A stretch of DNA of 64,000 nucleotides, from positions 52,045 through 116,044 of the forward strand of contig CAMNOU010000008.1 in assembly GCA_946546945.1 (NCBI GenBank), written 5' to 3'. Source of the DNA: an uncultured Lachnospiraceae bacterium (GTDB taxonomy: Bacteria; Bacillota; Clostridia; Lachnospirales; Lachnospiraceae). The notes under the pieces are model-generated. The model was not told the origin of the DNA, searched no databases, and worked only from the letters and a program-made list of their open reading frames with translations. Below are positions 17,038 through 25,019 of this stretch, in pieces. Each line of letters begins with the position of its first letter. Position 1 is the stretch's first letter. The position numbers and the translations under genes are program-made.

Positions 17038-17508
17038 ATGAGTCAGACAATGGAAAAAGAAGTATTTGAAAACAAACTGCATGTGATTATGGAGCGTTCT
17101 GCGAAGGAACCGGAGCGCATGAACGCAAGCCTGGGACTGCGGCTTTTGTCCTGCAGTACAGAGGGGATGGGAAGCACGGAATTTGAATATCTTCCGAAGA
17201 CCGGACATGAAAATCCGTATGGAGGTATTCACGGCGGTATTGTGGCGGCATTGTTTGACACCTGCATGGGAATATCCATCGCTGCGCGTACCGGCTATTT
17301 TGTGACAACGACAGATCTGTCGGTCAGCTATCTTCGCGCGCTCATCGGAGGCCGGTACCGGATCCGGGTCGATTTCACTCATCTCGGTAAGCGGCTGGCC
17401 AGTGTAAACGCCAAAATATTTGACACGGAAAAGAATGAACTGTGTGCGACATGTATGGGGACATTTATGCTCCTGGATACGGATATTGAAGTAGCCGTGA
17501 GGGTTTAA
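17038..17508 (+). CDS. PaaI-family hotdog thioesterase
   Basis: A 156-residue hotdog-fold protein. The HGGIVAALFDTCMGISI segment contains the His-Gly-Gly motif and the central helix of PaaI/YdiI thioesterases, and TTTDLSVSYLRA gives the following strand pair. Such enzymes hydrolyse acyl- or aryl-CoA thioesters in the cytoplasm. AGGAAAGTGATGGG lies upstream of the ATG. The gene follows the MBL hydrolase by 48 bases and precedes a DUF1847 gene, so cotranscription is likely. The specific acyl substrate cannot be predicted. Confidence 0.87.
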   Translation: MSQTMEKEVFENKLHVIMERSAKEPERMNASLGLRLLSCSTEGMGSTEFEYLPKTGHENPYGGIHGGIVAALFDTCMGISIAARTGYFVTTTDLSVSYLRALIGGRYRIRVDFTHLGKRLASVNAKIFDTEKNELCATCMGTFMLLDTDIEVAVRV

Positions 17509-17537
17509 CCGTTTGGAAGATCAAAGGGATGAAAAAG

Positions 17538-18236
17538 ATGACTGGGAATAGAAATGAAACAACAAATCAATCTGACATGAGTATGGAAAAAACAGAACAG
17601 AATCCCATGACCGGGAAAAACGCATATTCCGCCAGCTGTGCGGACTGCGGAGTTGTCAACTGTCTGAAGGAAGACGGGGAATACCCGCCCTTCTGTCCGA
17701 GTCAGTCTCTGCCGGAGGAGATTCTGAAAGAGGCGATGGAAGAATATGAGAAAGAGGAAATCCGGCGCCTGACCATAGCAGCTGCTGAGACGGAAGCAGA
17801 AAACTACTGCAAAATGACCCGCATGGAAGAGACCATGGAATTCGCAGAGAAAATCGGAGCTGAAAAGATCGGAATCGCGACCTGTGCAGGGCTGATTTCC
17901 GAAACGCGCATCGCAGCCCGGATTCTCAGAAAGAACGGGTTTAAAGTTTTTGGCGTTTCCTGCAAGTGCGGGACACAAAAGAAACAGGATGTCGGGATTC
18001 CCGCTTTCTGCGATGTGACAGGCGCCAACATGTGTAATCCGATCCTGCAGGCGAAATACCTGAATGCAGAAAAGACGCAGCTGAATATTCTGATCGGCCT
18101 CTGTGTCGGCCATGACAGTCTGTTCTATAAATACTCTGAGGCACCGGTGACAACACTTGTATCAAAGGACCGCGTGCTGGCACATAATACGGCGGCCGCA
18201 CTGTATCAGGCGGATAAATATCTGAAATTGTTATAA
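17538..18236 (+). CDS. DUF1847 cysteine-rich protein
   Basis: About 232 residues from the ATG at 17538, chosen because AAAGGG at 17523-17528 is 9 bases upstream; the ATG at 17529 touches the site directly. The protein matches DUF1847: an N-terminal SCADCGVVNC metal-binding motif, a repeated helical middle, and a second Cys group around GVSCKCGT, ANMCNP and GLCVGHDS. Nine or so cysteines suggest a metal or Fe-S cofactor. Function is not established; the family is typical of anaerobes. It is the last gene of the MBL-thioesterase-DUF1847 unit and converges on nadA. Confidence 0.8.
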   Translation: MTGNRNETTNQSDMSMEKTEQNPMTGKNAYSASCADCGVVNCLKEDGEYPPFCPSQSLPEEILKEAMEEYEKEEIRRLTIAAAETEAENYCKMTRMEETMEFAEKIGAEKIGIATCAGLISETRIAARILRKNGFKVFGVSCKCGTQKKQDVGIPAFCDVTGANMCNPILQAKYLNAEKTQLNILIGLCVGHDSLFYKYSEAPVTTLVSKDRVLAHNTAAALYQADKYLKLL

Positions 18237-18268
18237 TGGAAAAGACACCGGTTCAGCCGGGCTGAGCA

Positions 18269-19189
18269 TCATCCTCCGAGTTCGATCATGGTGTCCAGAC
18301 ACCGGCGGGCCTCTGTCATCACATCATCGGGAAGAAGGATTTCTTCACCTCCGTTTCCGCATACACACTGATAGACATTGGCAAGTGTGGTAAGTTTCAT
18401 GTCATGGCAGATGCAGTTTTTGGACAGTTCATAGAATTGTTTGTCCGGGCAGGCGAACTGCAGATGTGAAACAATGCTGTTTTCAGTACCGATAATGAAT
18501 TCTTTGCAGTCGCTTTTTTTTGCAAAGTCCATGATTCCGGTGGTACTGCCGGCGTAATCAGCCAGAGCGGATACTTCCGGCAGGCATTCGGGATGGACCA
18601 GAAGCAGGGCATTCGGATGCAGTGCCCGGGCTGTTCGGACATCATCGGGCGAAATGCAGGCATGAACCGGACATCCGCCCTTCACAAGCTTCAGGTTCTT
18701 TTCAGGGACCCGGGATGCGACCCAGGCTCCCAGGCGGCAGTCAGGTACAAAAAGAATATCTTTCTGTTTCATATTACGGATGATGGTCACTGCCGAGGAT
18801 GAAGTCACGCAGACATCACAGACTGTTTTCAAGGCAGCAGTGGTGTTGATGTAGGCAGCTACTGCAAAGCCCGGATTTTCTTCTTTTAATTTTCTGATCT
18901 GATCAGGGCCCATCTGCTGTGCCATCGGGCAGTCTGCCTGTGGATTTGACAGAAGCACTCTCTTGTCCGGTGACAGGATCTTTACTGTTTCCGCCATAAA
19001 GCGCACCCCGCACATAAGAACTGTTTCGGCATGAGACTCAGCGGCCTTCAGGCTCAGACCGTAGGAATCTCCGACAAAGTCGGCAACTTCCCAGATGTCG
19101 TGGCTCTGATAGGCGTGAGCCAGGATACATATATCTTTTTCTTTTTTCAGACGCAGGATTTCATCCTGCATTTTTTTTACAGTGATCAT
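18269..19189 (-). CDS. nadA: Quinolinate synthase NadA
   Basis: A 306-residue protein of the usual NadA size. NadA condenses iminoaspartate with dihydroxyacetone phosphate to quinolinate in NAD de novo synthesis and carries a 4Fe-4S cluster. The three expected cluster cysteines are visible in MCGVRFMAE, GGCPVHACI and NCICHDMK. The N-terminal LAHAYQSHDIWEVADFVGDS segment is also typical. It is divergent from nadB-nadC-niaR across a 189-base region with two operator-like repeats. Converges with the DUF1847 gene. Confidence 0.96.
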   Translation of the reverse strand: MITVKKMQDEILRLKKEKDICILAHAYQSHDIWEVADFVGDSYGLSLKAAESHAETVLMCGVRFMAETVKILSPDKRVLLSNPQADCPMAQQMGPDQIRKLKEENPGFAVAAYINTTAALKTVCDVCVTSSSAVTIIRNMKQKDILFVPDCRLGAWVASRVPEKNLKLVKGGCPVHACISPDDVRTARALHPNALLLVHPECLPEVSALADYAGSTTGIMDFAKKSDCKEFIIGTENSIVSHLQFACPDKQFYELSKNCICHDMKLTTLANVYQCVCGNGGEEILLPDDVMTEARRCLDTMIELGG

Positions 19190-19224
19190 TTGAGTCTCCT
19201 TCAGATCTGTTTGAAATTTTTCTT

Positions 19225-19253
19225 ATTGTAATAAAAATCACAGAATATGTCAA
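19225..19253 (-). promoter_or_regulatory. Promoter of nadA
   Basis: On the minus strand TTGACA (19248-19253) and TACAAT (19225-19230) are separated by 17 bases. The -35 box is covered by the left operator-like repeat at 19248-19264. Confidence 0.75.
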
Positions 19254-19264
19254 TACAAGTGTAA
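19248..19264 (+). promoter_or_regulatory. Candidate NiaR operator 1, on the nadA -35 box
   Basis: A 17-base element TGTCAATACAAGTGTAA. It matches 12 of 17 positions with the reverse complement of the second element at 19276-19292. It covers the -35 of the nadA promoter, a place where a bound repressor would block RNA polymerase. NiaR, encoded at the end of the opposite operon, is the natural candidate protein. Assignment is inference. Confidence 0.6.
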
Positions 19265-19275
19265 ATAAATATGTA

Positions 19276-19292
19276 TAACAGGTGTCTTGTCA
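19276..19292 (-). promoter_or_regulatory. Candidate NiaR operator 2, on the nadB -35 box
   Basis: A 17-base element reading TGACAAGACACCTGTTA on the minus strand, similar to operator 1 but inverted; centre-to-centre distance is 28 bases. It covers the -35 box of the nadB promoter. Confidence 0.6.
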
Positions 19293-19315
19293 GCCTGAAA
19301 AATCTATGTTATACT
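19287..19315 (+). promoter_or_regulatory. Promoter of nadB-nadC-niaR
   Basis: TTGTCA at 19287-19292 and TATACT at 19310-19315, 17 bases apart. The -35 box lies within candidate operator 2. Confidence 0.75.
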
Positions 19316-19378
19316 CTACGTCAGCACAATCATCAGTTTATTGATTTGGATCAGCAGATGCAATGATGGAGGGTTGTT

Positions 19379-20683
19379 ATGAAAAGAACAGATATTATGA
19401 TTGCGGGATGTGGATGTGCGGGACTGTACTGTGCGCTTCATATGGATCCGCGAAGAGAGATTATGATTATTACAAAATCCGACATAAAGAGCAGCGATTC
19501 TTTCCTCGCGCAGGGAGGCATGTGCATGCTGAAGAGTGAGAGTGATTATGAAAGTTTTTTTGAAGATACACTCCGTGCCGGGCATTATGAAAATGACAGA
19601 CAATCGGTGGATATTATGATTCGGTCTTCTGCCGATGTGGTAAAGGATCTGCTCTCCTATGGTGTGGATTTTCAAAAAGATGAAAAAGGGAATCTGGAAT
19701 ATACAAGAGAAGGCGGACACAGTGAAAACAGGATTGTGTTCCATGCGGACACGACAGGAAAAGAGATTACCGAAAAACTTCTGAAAGAAGCCGGAAAACG
19801 GAAGAATATTACAATATATGAATATACGGCAATGCTGGACATTCTCAGCGACCGGAACGAATGTTTCGGAGTGATCCTTCGCAGGCCGGACGGCACCGTT
19901 GAGCCGGTTCTGGCGGATTATACCGTGTGGGCTACGGGAGGTGTTGGCGGCCTTTATGCTCACTCTACCAATTTCCCACATCTGACCGGGGACGCACTGG
20001 CTATAGCAATACGACACGGCATAGAACTGAAGGATATCGATTATGTGCAGATTCATCCGACCACCTTCTATTCCGAAAAGGAGGAGGGGCGCAGCTTTCT
20101 GATTTCCGAATCTGTCAGAGGGGAAGGGGCAAAACTCTATGACCGGAAAATGAAGCGGTTCGTAAACGAACTTCTTCCGCGGGACCGGCTGAGTGCCGCT
20201 ATTTATGAGCAGATGGAAAAAGATGGGACGGAGTATGTCTGGGAGGATCTGCGGACCATTCCCAGAGAAGAAATCAGGAGTCATTTTCCGAATATTGCGG
20301 AACACTGTACACAAAAAGGGTATGATGTTGAGAAGGAATGTATTCCGATTGTGCCGGCACAGCATTATTTTATGGGCGGAGTCAGGGTTAATCACCAGAG
20401 CAGGACTTCCATGAAGAGACTTTATGCGATTGGCGAGACTGCCTGCAACGGAGTTCACGGGAAGAACCGTCTTGCCAGCAATTCCTTGCTGGAGAGTCTG
20501 GTTTTTGCTAAACGTGCAGCGCTGGAGATTTCGGAAACATATCATCCGGCAGGTGCCTTCTGCGCAGATCAGAACCAGCTGGAAGAAATACGCAGACAGT
20601 CAGATATGCTGGAAACGAAAAACAGAGAACTTGTAAAAGATGAGATGAAAAAGGCTGCTTTAGAAAGGAAGAAAGTATGTTAG
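19379..20683 (+). CDS. nadB: L-aspartate oxidase NadB
   Basis: A 434-residue flavoprotein of the succinate dehydrogenase/fumarate reductase superfamily. The N-terminal dinucleotide-binding loop reads AGCGCAG; the SLAQGG-type motif appears as SFLAQGGMCM, and the substrate region includes HPTTFY and RGEGAKLYD. NadB oxidises L-aspartate to iminoaspartate for NadA. The chain is shorter than E. coli NadB (about 540) because the C-terminal helical domain is reduced, which is common in Clostridia. In an anaerobe fumarate probably replaces oxygen as electron acceptor. First gene of nadB-nadC-niaR; overlaps nadC by 7 bases. Confidence 0.94.
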   Translation: MKRTDIMIAGCGCAGLYCALHMDPRREIMIITKSDIKSSDSFLAQGGMCMLKSESDYESFFEDTLRAGHYENDRQSVDIMIRSSADVVKDLLSYGVDFQKDEKGNLEYTREGGHSENRIVFHADTTGKEITEKLLKEAGKRKNITIYEYTAMLDILSDRNECFGVILRRPDGTVEPVLADYTVWATGGVGGLYAHSTNFPHLTGDALAIAIRHGIELKDIDYVQIHPTTFYSEKEEGRSFLISESVRGEGAKLYDRKMKRFVNELLPRDRLSAAIYEQMEKDGTEYVWEDLRTIPREEIRSHFPNIAEHCTQKGYDVEKECIPIVPAQHYFMGGVRVNHQSRTSMKRLYAIGETACNGVHGKNRLASNSLLESLVFAKRAALEISETYHPAGAFCADQNQLEEIRRQSDMLETKNRELVKDEMKKAALERKKVC

Positions 20684-21555
20684 ATCCGATTACAATGAAA
20701 GTGAACGCAGATCCTCTGATTCTGAGCGCGCTCAGAGAGGATGTTACGACGGAAGATATATCTACCAATTGTGTCATGCCGGACGCAAGACAGGGAGAGG
20801 CAGATCTGATCTGCAAGCAGGATGGTATTATCTGTGGTCTGCAGATATTTGAGAGAGTTTTTACTTTACTGGATGCAAAAATAAGGGTAGAATGTTATGT
20901 ACAGGATGGGGATCCGGTGAAAAAAGGACAGAAGATGGGAAAGGTCATCGGCGATATCCGGACAATCCTCTGCGCAGAGCGCACAGCACTGAACTTCCTG
21001 CAGCGGATGAGCGGCATTGCGACCTATACCCGTGAAGTAGCTTCTTATCTTGAGGGAAGCCATACGAAGCTTCTGGACACCAGAAAGACGACGCCCAACA
21101 TGCGGATCTTTGAAAAATATGCCGTGCGGGTGGGAGGCGGACATAACCACAGAATGAATCTCTCAGACGGAGTGATGCTCAAGGATAACCATATCGGTGC
21201 CGCCGGCGGCGTGAAGCAGGCTGTCAGGATGGCGAAAGCCTATGCATCTTTTGTCCGGAAGATTGAAGTGGAAGTGGAGACTCTGGATATGGTGCGGGAG
21301 GCTGTGGAAGCCGGCGCAGACATCATTATGCTGGACAATATGGAGCATGACAGGATGAGGGAGGCAGTCGGGCTGATCGGTGGAAGAGCTGAAATAGAGG
21401 TATCCGGAAATGTCACAAAGGACAATATCCGAAAACTCTGTGATCTGGGCGTAGATTATATTTCCAGCGGCGCGCTGACGCACTCAGCTCCGATCATGGA
21501 TATTTCACTGAAGAACCTGCATCCTGCAGATGAATATCGAAAAGAAAAGGAATGA
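20677..21555 (+). CDS. nadC: Nicotinate-nucleotide pyrophosphorylase NadC
   Basis: A 292-residue protein, the usual NadC length. It converts quinolinate and PRPP to nicotinate mononucleotide with loss of CO2. Family motifs: EDVTTEDIST near the N-terminus, AERTALNFLQRMSGIAT, LLDTRKTTPNMR, the GGGHNHRMNLSDGVMLKDNH segment, and EVEVETLDM with IMLDNM. AAAGGAAGAAAG precedes the ATG. Start overlaps the nadB end by 7 bases and its stop is next to the niaR start, so the three genes are translated as one coupled unit. Confidence 0.96.
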   Translation: MLDPITMKVNADPLILSALREDVTTEDISTNCVMPDARQGEADLICKQDGIICGLQIFERVFTLLDAKIRVECYVQDGDPVKKGQKMGKVIGDIRTILCAERTALNFLQRMSGIATYTREVASYLEGSHTKLLDTRKTTPNMRIFEKYAVRVGGGHNHRMNLSDGVMLKDNHIGAAGGVKQAVRMAKAYASFVRKIEVEVETLDMVREAVEAGADIIMLDNMEHDRMREAVGLIGGRAEIEVSGNVTKDNIRKLCDLGVDYISSGALTHSAPIMDISLKNLHPADEYRKEKE

Positions 21556-21563
21556 GGATATCG

Positions 21564-22124
21564 ATGAGTGGAAGCGAGAGACGTAATCAGATCGTACAGC
21601 TTTTGAAAGAAAGCACAAAACCGTTATCCGGCGGATATCTGGCGAAAACGTTTAAGGTCAGCCGCCAGGTGATTGTGCAGGACATCGCGCTTCTTCGCGC
21701 AAACGGAGAACATATTGTTTCGACAAATCTGGGATATATCCTGTATAAAAGCCGGGAAGTCAGCAGAGTGTTCAAGGTTCACCATTCGGAAGAGGAAGTG
21801 AGAGAGGAACTTTGCCTGATCGTCGACCGCGGCGGCATTGTGAAGGATGTTTTTGTATACCACCGGGTATATGGGACCGTCCGGGCGGAGATGAACATCC
21901 GCTCCAGAGAGGATGTGCGCCTGTTTCAGGAAAAGATTGCTTCCGGAAAGTCGAGTCTTCTGATGAATGTGACTTCCGGTTATCATTATCACACGGTGCT
22001 GGCCGAGGACGAATATACGCTTGACCTGATTCAGGAAAAGCTGGCAGAGCGGGGATTCCTCGCAAAGCTTCAGGATTACGAGCCGATCGATTTCTGGAGC
22101 AGCGAGCCGGCCGGGCAATCTTAA
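21564..22124 (+). CDS. niaR: NiaR, niacin/NAD-responsive transcriptional repressor (HTH + 3H domain)
   Basis: About 186 residues from ATG 21564; GAGGAT lies 5 bases upstream, whereas the in-frame ATG at 21552 overlaps the nadC stop. N-terminal HTH_11 (SERRNQIVQLLKESTKPLSGGYLAKTF... SRQVIVQDIALLR) is followed by a 3H domain with the His residues that give the name, visible at VYHRVYGTV, GYHYHTV and elsewhere. NiaR binds niacin, probably with a metal, and represses NAD synthesis and niacin transport genes in Firmicutes. The gene's place at the end of nadB-nadC and the two operator-like repeats upstream support autoregulation of the divergent nad cluster. Confidence 0.92.
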   Translation: MSGSERRNQIVQLLKESTKPLSGGYLAKTFKVSRQVIVQDIALLRANGEHIVSTNLGYILYKSREVSRVFKVHHSEEEVREELCLIVDRGGIVKDVFVYHRVYGTVRAEMNIRSREDVRLFQEKIASGKSSLLMNVTSGYHYHTVLAEDEYTLDLIQEKLAERGFLAKLQDYEPIDFWSSEPAGQS

Positions 22125-22137
22125 TAAAATCATTTCA

Positions 22138-22172
22138 CAACAACCGGTAAGCATATGCTGCCGGTTGTTGTT
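22138..22172 (+). terminator. Hairpin after niaR, probable terminator
   Basis: A perfect 10-bp stem CAACAACCGG (22138-22147) with CCGGTTGTTG (22161-22170), a loop holding the palindrome GCATATGC, and a weak tail TTCG. The tail is poor in T, so termination strength is uncertain. Confidence 0.5.
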
Positions 22173-22371
22173 CGTAAAGGCACGGTTCGTCATTATTACA
22201 GAAGATACAGGCGGAATAGCAGTGAAATTATAAAAATTACATAAATCGTTTTACGCATCATGAAAACCATATGGCGCAACAGACCGGTATGTGCTAGAAT
22301 ATTAGCGAAAAAAACTCCGGGAAGTGAGTTTTGTCATTGGTTTTAGAGGGAACAGGAGGAAAGAAAGCGCA

Positions 22372-23781
22372 ATGGGCGGATTTTTCGGTGTAGCATCAAA
22401 AGAGAACTGTACATTTGATTTGTTTTTCGGGACAGATTATCATTCCCACCTGGGGACAAGGCGGGCTGGTATGGCTGTATATGGAGAGGAGACTGGTTTT
22501 TCAAAATCGATTCACAGTATTGAAGGTTCCCCTTTCCGGACAAAGTTTGAAAAACAGCTGACACAGCTGAAGGGGACGATGGGAATCGGATGCATCTCCG
22601 ATTTTGAGGCCCAGCCGATTCTGGTCAGATCTCATCATGGAACCTTCGCGATCACTACGGTGAGCAAGATCAACAATGCAGACCAGATTGTAGAGGAGAT
22701 CCTGAAAGACAAAGTACACTTCTTTGAGATGAGCAACGGCGAGATCAATCCGACCGAGCTGGTTGCGGCCATCATCAATCAAAAGGACAATCTGATTGAT
22801 GGAATCAAGTATGCGCTCGATATCGTGGAGGGTTCTCTGTCTCTGATGGTACTGACGCCAAAGGGCATCTATGCCGCCCGTGATAAGTACGGAAGGACAC
22901 CGGTTGTTCTGGGAAAGAAGGAAGGCGCGCGGTGTGCGTGCTTTGAGAGTTATTCTTATCTGAATCTCGGTTATCAGGACGATCGCGAACTGGGACCCGG
23001 AGAGATCGTTGTGTTTGACGCAGATAGTGTAAAGACCCTCTTAAATCCGTTCAATAAGATGAGAGTATGCACGTTCCTTTGGGTGTACTACGGATATCCG
23101 TCCGCCAGCTATGAAGGGATGAGCGTTGAGAAGATGCGCTACAACTGCGGAAAGCTTCTTGCCCGCCGGGACAATGTGGATGTAGATGTGGTAGCCGGCG
23201 TTCCGGATTCCGGGACAGCGCATGCGATTGGATATGCAAATGAAGCGGGAATTCCCTTTTCCCGTCCTTTCATCAAATATACGCCAACCTGGCCGCGTTC
23301 GTTCATGCCGACGATCCAGTCCAAACGCGATATGATCGCCCATATGAAACTGATTCCGGTCCATGATCTGATCAAGAATCAGCGGCTTCTTCTTATTGAT
23401 GATTCCATTGTGCGCGGTACACAGCTTCGCGAAACGACGGAGTTCCTTTATGAGAGCGGGGCAAAGGAAGTACATATCCGGCCTGCCTGCCCGCCGCTCC
23501 TGTTTGGATGCAAGTATCTGAACTTTTCGCGTTCCACATCCGAGATGGAACTGATCGCGCGCCGTGTGATCGAGGAACTGGAGGGACATCCGGTGACAGA
23601 TAAGGCTCTGCTTCAGGAGTATGCAGATCCGGATTCGGAGAAATATCAGAAAATGGTTGACAAAATCTGTGAAAAGTTGAATTTCACATCTCTCAGATAT
23701 CACCGCCTGGATGACATGCTGGAAGCAGTAGGCATCGATAAAGACAAACTTTGTACCTACTGCTGGGATGGCCGCGAGTAG
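22372..23781 (+). CDS. PurF-like amidophosphoribosyltransferase homologue without the catalytic cysteine
   Basis: 469 residues from ATG 22372, with AGGAGG at 22354-22359 upstream. The N-terminal half has the glutaminase fold of PurF (LGTRRAGMAVYG, RSHHGTFAI) and the C-terminal half the phosphoribosyltransferase fold with the PRPP loop LLLIDDSIVRGTQ. Canonical PurF begins MCGIxG, and Cys after Met removal is the glutaminase nucleophile. Here the start reads MGGFFG, so the nucleophile is absent. Cys residues in RVCTF, PACP/FGCK and CTYC fall where the 4Fe-4S ligands of Bacillus-type PurF are expected. The protein may use ammonia, regulate PRPP, or be a paralogue with another acceptor. It stands alone, convergent with corA. 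Confidence 0.82.
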   Translation: MGGFFGVASKENCTFDLFFGTDYHSHLGTRRAGMAVYGEETGFSKSIHSIEGSPFRTKFEKQLTQLKGTMGIGCISDFEAQPILVRSHHGTFAITTVSKINNADQIVEEILKDKVHFFEMSNGEINPTELVAAIINQKDNLIDGIKYALDIVEGSLSLMVLTPKGIYAARDKYGRTPVVLGKKEGARCACFESYSYLNLGYQDDRELGPGEIVVFDADSVKTLLNPFNKMRVCTFLWVYYGYPSASYEGMSVEKMRYNCGKLLARRDNVDVDVVAGVPDSGTAHAIGYANEAGIPFSRPFIKYTPTWPRSFMPTIQSKRDMIAHMKLIPVHDLIKNQRLLLIDDSIVRGTQLRETTEFLYESGAKEVHIRPACPPLLFGCKYLNFSRSTSEMELIARRVIEELEGHPVTDKALLQEYADPDSEKYQKMVDKICEKLNFTSLRYHRLDDMLEAVGIDKDKLCTYCWDGRE

Positions 23782-23784
23782 GAT

Positions 23785-24708
23785 TCACAGCATTCTCTTT
23801 TTCTTTAAAAGGAAGAGTTCTGCCATGATGACCGCCGCACTGACAAAAATCACGGTCAGATATCCGAATTGGGCATGGATTTCCGGCATATTCGTGAAGT
23901 TCATGCCATACCATCCGGTAATGACGGTCAGCGGGAAGAAGATGGAGGTCAGTATGGTCAGGAACTCGATGGTCTTATTCTGTTTGTGATCGGACTGGGC
24001 CTGCTCAAAATCCCGCAGTGTCTGGCAGTATTCGATTGCCTGCTGGGCAATGCCCTGAAGTTGGTCCGCCCTGTCGCACAGAGGCTGTAAAAGCTGAAGG
24101 TCTTCCGTGTGAAAGTAATTTTTTACATTGCTGAGCAATTCTCTGGAAAGGTCTTCCATCTGTTCATAATAGTTTCTAAGGCGTGTCAGTTCCCGGCGCG
24201 CCTTCAGAATATTTTCCAGCAGATTCTTCGTGTTTCCCCGCAGTGCTTTTTCTTCCAGAGCAAACAAGTGATTTTCATATCTTTCTAAAAGTTCAATATC
24301 ATCATTTAAGAATTCCTGAAAAAATGCGAACAGAAAAAATTCCGGACTCATCTGCTGATCCTGATAGCGGTGTACCATGCGGCCGATGATGCGGTCCGGC
24401 AGATCCCCGTCATCAATGAACACAATATAATCCGGGCTGATATAAAAAATCATCGTCAGCGGAATGCTCAGGAGATGTTCGCGTACCGGAATGCACAGGC
24501 TGCCGAAAATGTATTTTGAATAGCATTCCGCCTTGCAGCTGAGGATCTTATCGTGCTCAAATCCGGTATAAGAGGGAAAACCGTAGTGTTCCTTCGTCTG
24601 CGCCCATTCCTCTGTATGCAGGGTAACGGCAATCATTTCCCCGGAAGAAATCTCTTCGGGCGGCATCGTTTCCATATGTTCGAGAGTGTTCGTGATTCTG
24701 TAAAACAT
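23785..24708 (-). CDS. CorA-family divalent cation channel
   Basis: A 307-residue protein with the CorA layout: an alpha/beta N-terminal cytoplasmic domain (residues 1-130), a long helical stalk (about 130-240), then two transmembrane helices near the C-terminus. The signature YGMNF lies between them (about residue 272), followed by a short positive tail LLKKKRML. CorA forms homopentamers that take up Mg2+, sometimes Co2+ or Ni2+. AAGGAG lies 6 bases before the ATG. Only 3 bases separate its end from the PurF-like gene on the other strand. Confidence 0.9.
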   Translation of the reverse strand: MFYRITNTLEHMETMPPEEISSGEMIAVTLHTEEWAQTKEHYGFPSYTGFEHDKILSCKAECYSKYIFGSLCIPVREHLLSIPLTMIFYISPDYIVFIDDGDLPDRIIGRMVHRYQDQQMSPEFFLFAFFQEFLNDDIELLERYENHLFALEEKALRGNTKNLLENILKARRELTRLRNYYEQMEDLSRELLSNVKNYFHTEDLQLLQPLCDRADQLQGIAQQAIEYCQTLRDFEQAQSDHKQNKTIEFLTILTSIFFPLTVITGWYGMNFTNMPEIHAQFGYLTVIFVSAAVIMAELFLLKKKRML

Positions 24709-24888
24709 TGGCTGCTCCTTGTGACGGATATCATATCCATCCTAGTATATGCAGATTTACGGATAGGATACTGTCGAATGATAAATGGATTTTATCGATT
24801 TTTTTCTTCTGTTTTTTCGGATTTCAGCAATTATGATAAAGAATGCCTTCAGGGAAAATGCTGGCCTGAGCAGGGATTTCCCGGGAGC

Positions 24889-24925
24889 TTTTATCTCAGT
24901 GGGGTCTTCTCACACTGAGATAAAA
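24889..24925. repeat. Palindromic element copy 1 (TCTCAGTG type)
   Basis: TTTTATCTCAGTG (24889-24901) pairs perfectly with CACTGAGATAAAA (24913-24925), loop 11 bases. A second copy with a 14-bp perfect stem is at 54834-54870, and a 17-base half copy is at 42146-42162. Ends 2 bases before the minC -35 box. No T-tract follows, so it is not a typical terminator. Confidence 0.7.
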
Positions 24926-24927
24926 TG

Positions 24928-24955
24928 TTGCATATTTTCCCGGATTCGTTATAAT
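24928..24955 (+). promoter_or_regulatory. Promoter of minCDE
   Basis: TTGCAT at 24928-24933, a 16-base spacer and a perfect TATAAT at 24950-24955. Located 65 bases before the minC start codon. Confidence 0.7.
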
Positions 24956-25019
24956 GAAAGCACGGTGGCGGCGTACTTCAGACGGGTCACTGCGCTTCAG
25001 ACGAAATGGGAGGATAAAT

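Larger units (their letters stand above)
24709..25019. other. 311-base divergent intergenic region between corA and minC
   Basis: Holds the minC promoter (24928-24955) and a perfect 13-bp palindromic element (24889-24925) immediately upstream of it. The rest, about 24720-24885, includes a small inverted repeat GGATATCATATCC and no convincing ORF. No clear corA promoter could be assigned. Confidence 0.6.

Noticed and set aside
19316..20545. 409-residue minus-strand ORF opposite nadB
   Set aside because: It is a shadow of nadB: low-complexity composition, no ribosome binding site, and the plus-strand frame encodes a clear NadB.
24889..24925. Palindromic element as a terminator
   Set aside because: The stem is not followed by a T-tract on either strand, and it sits between divergent genes just upstream of a promoter.
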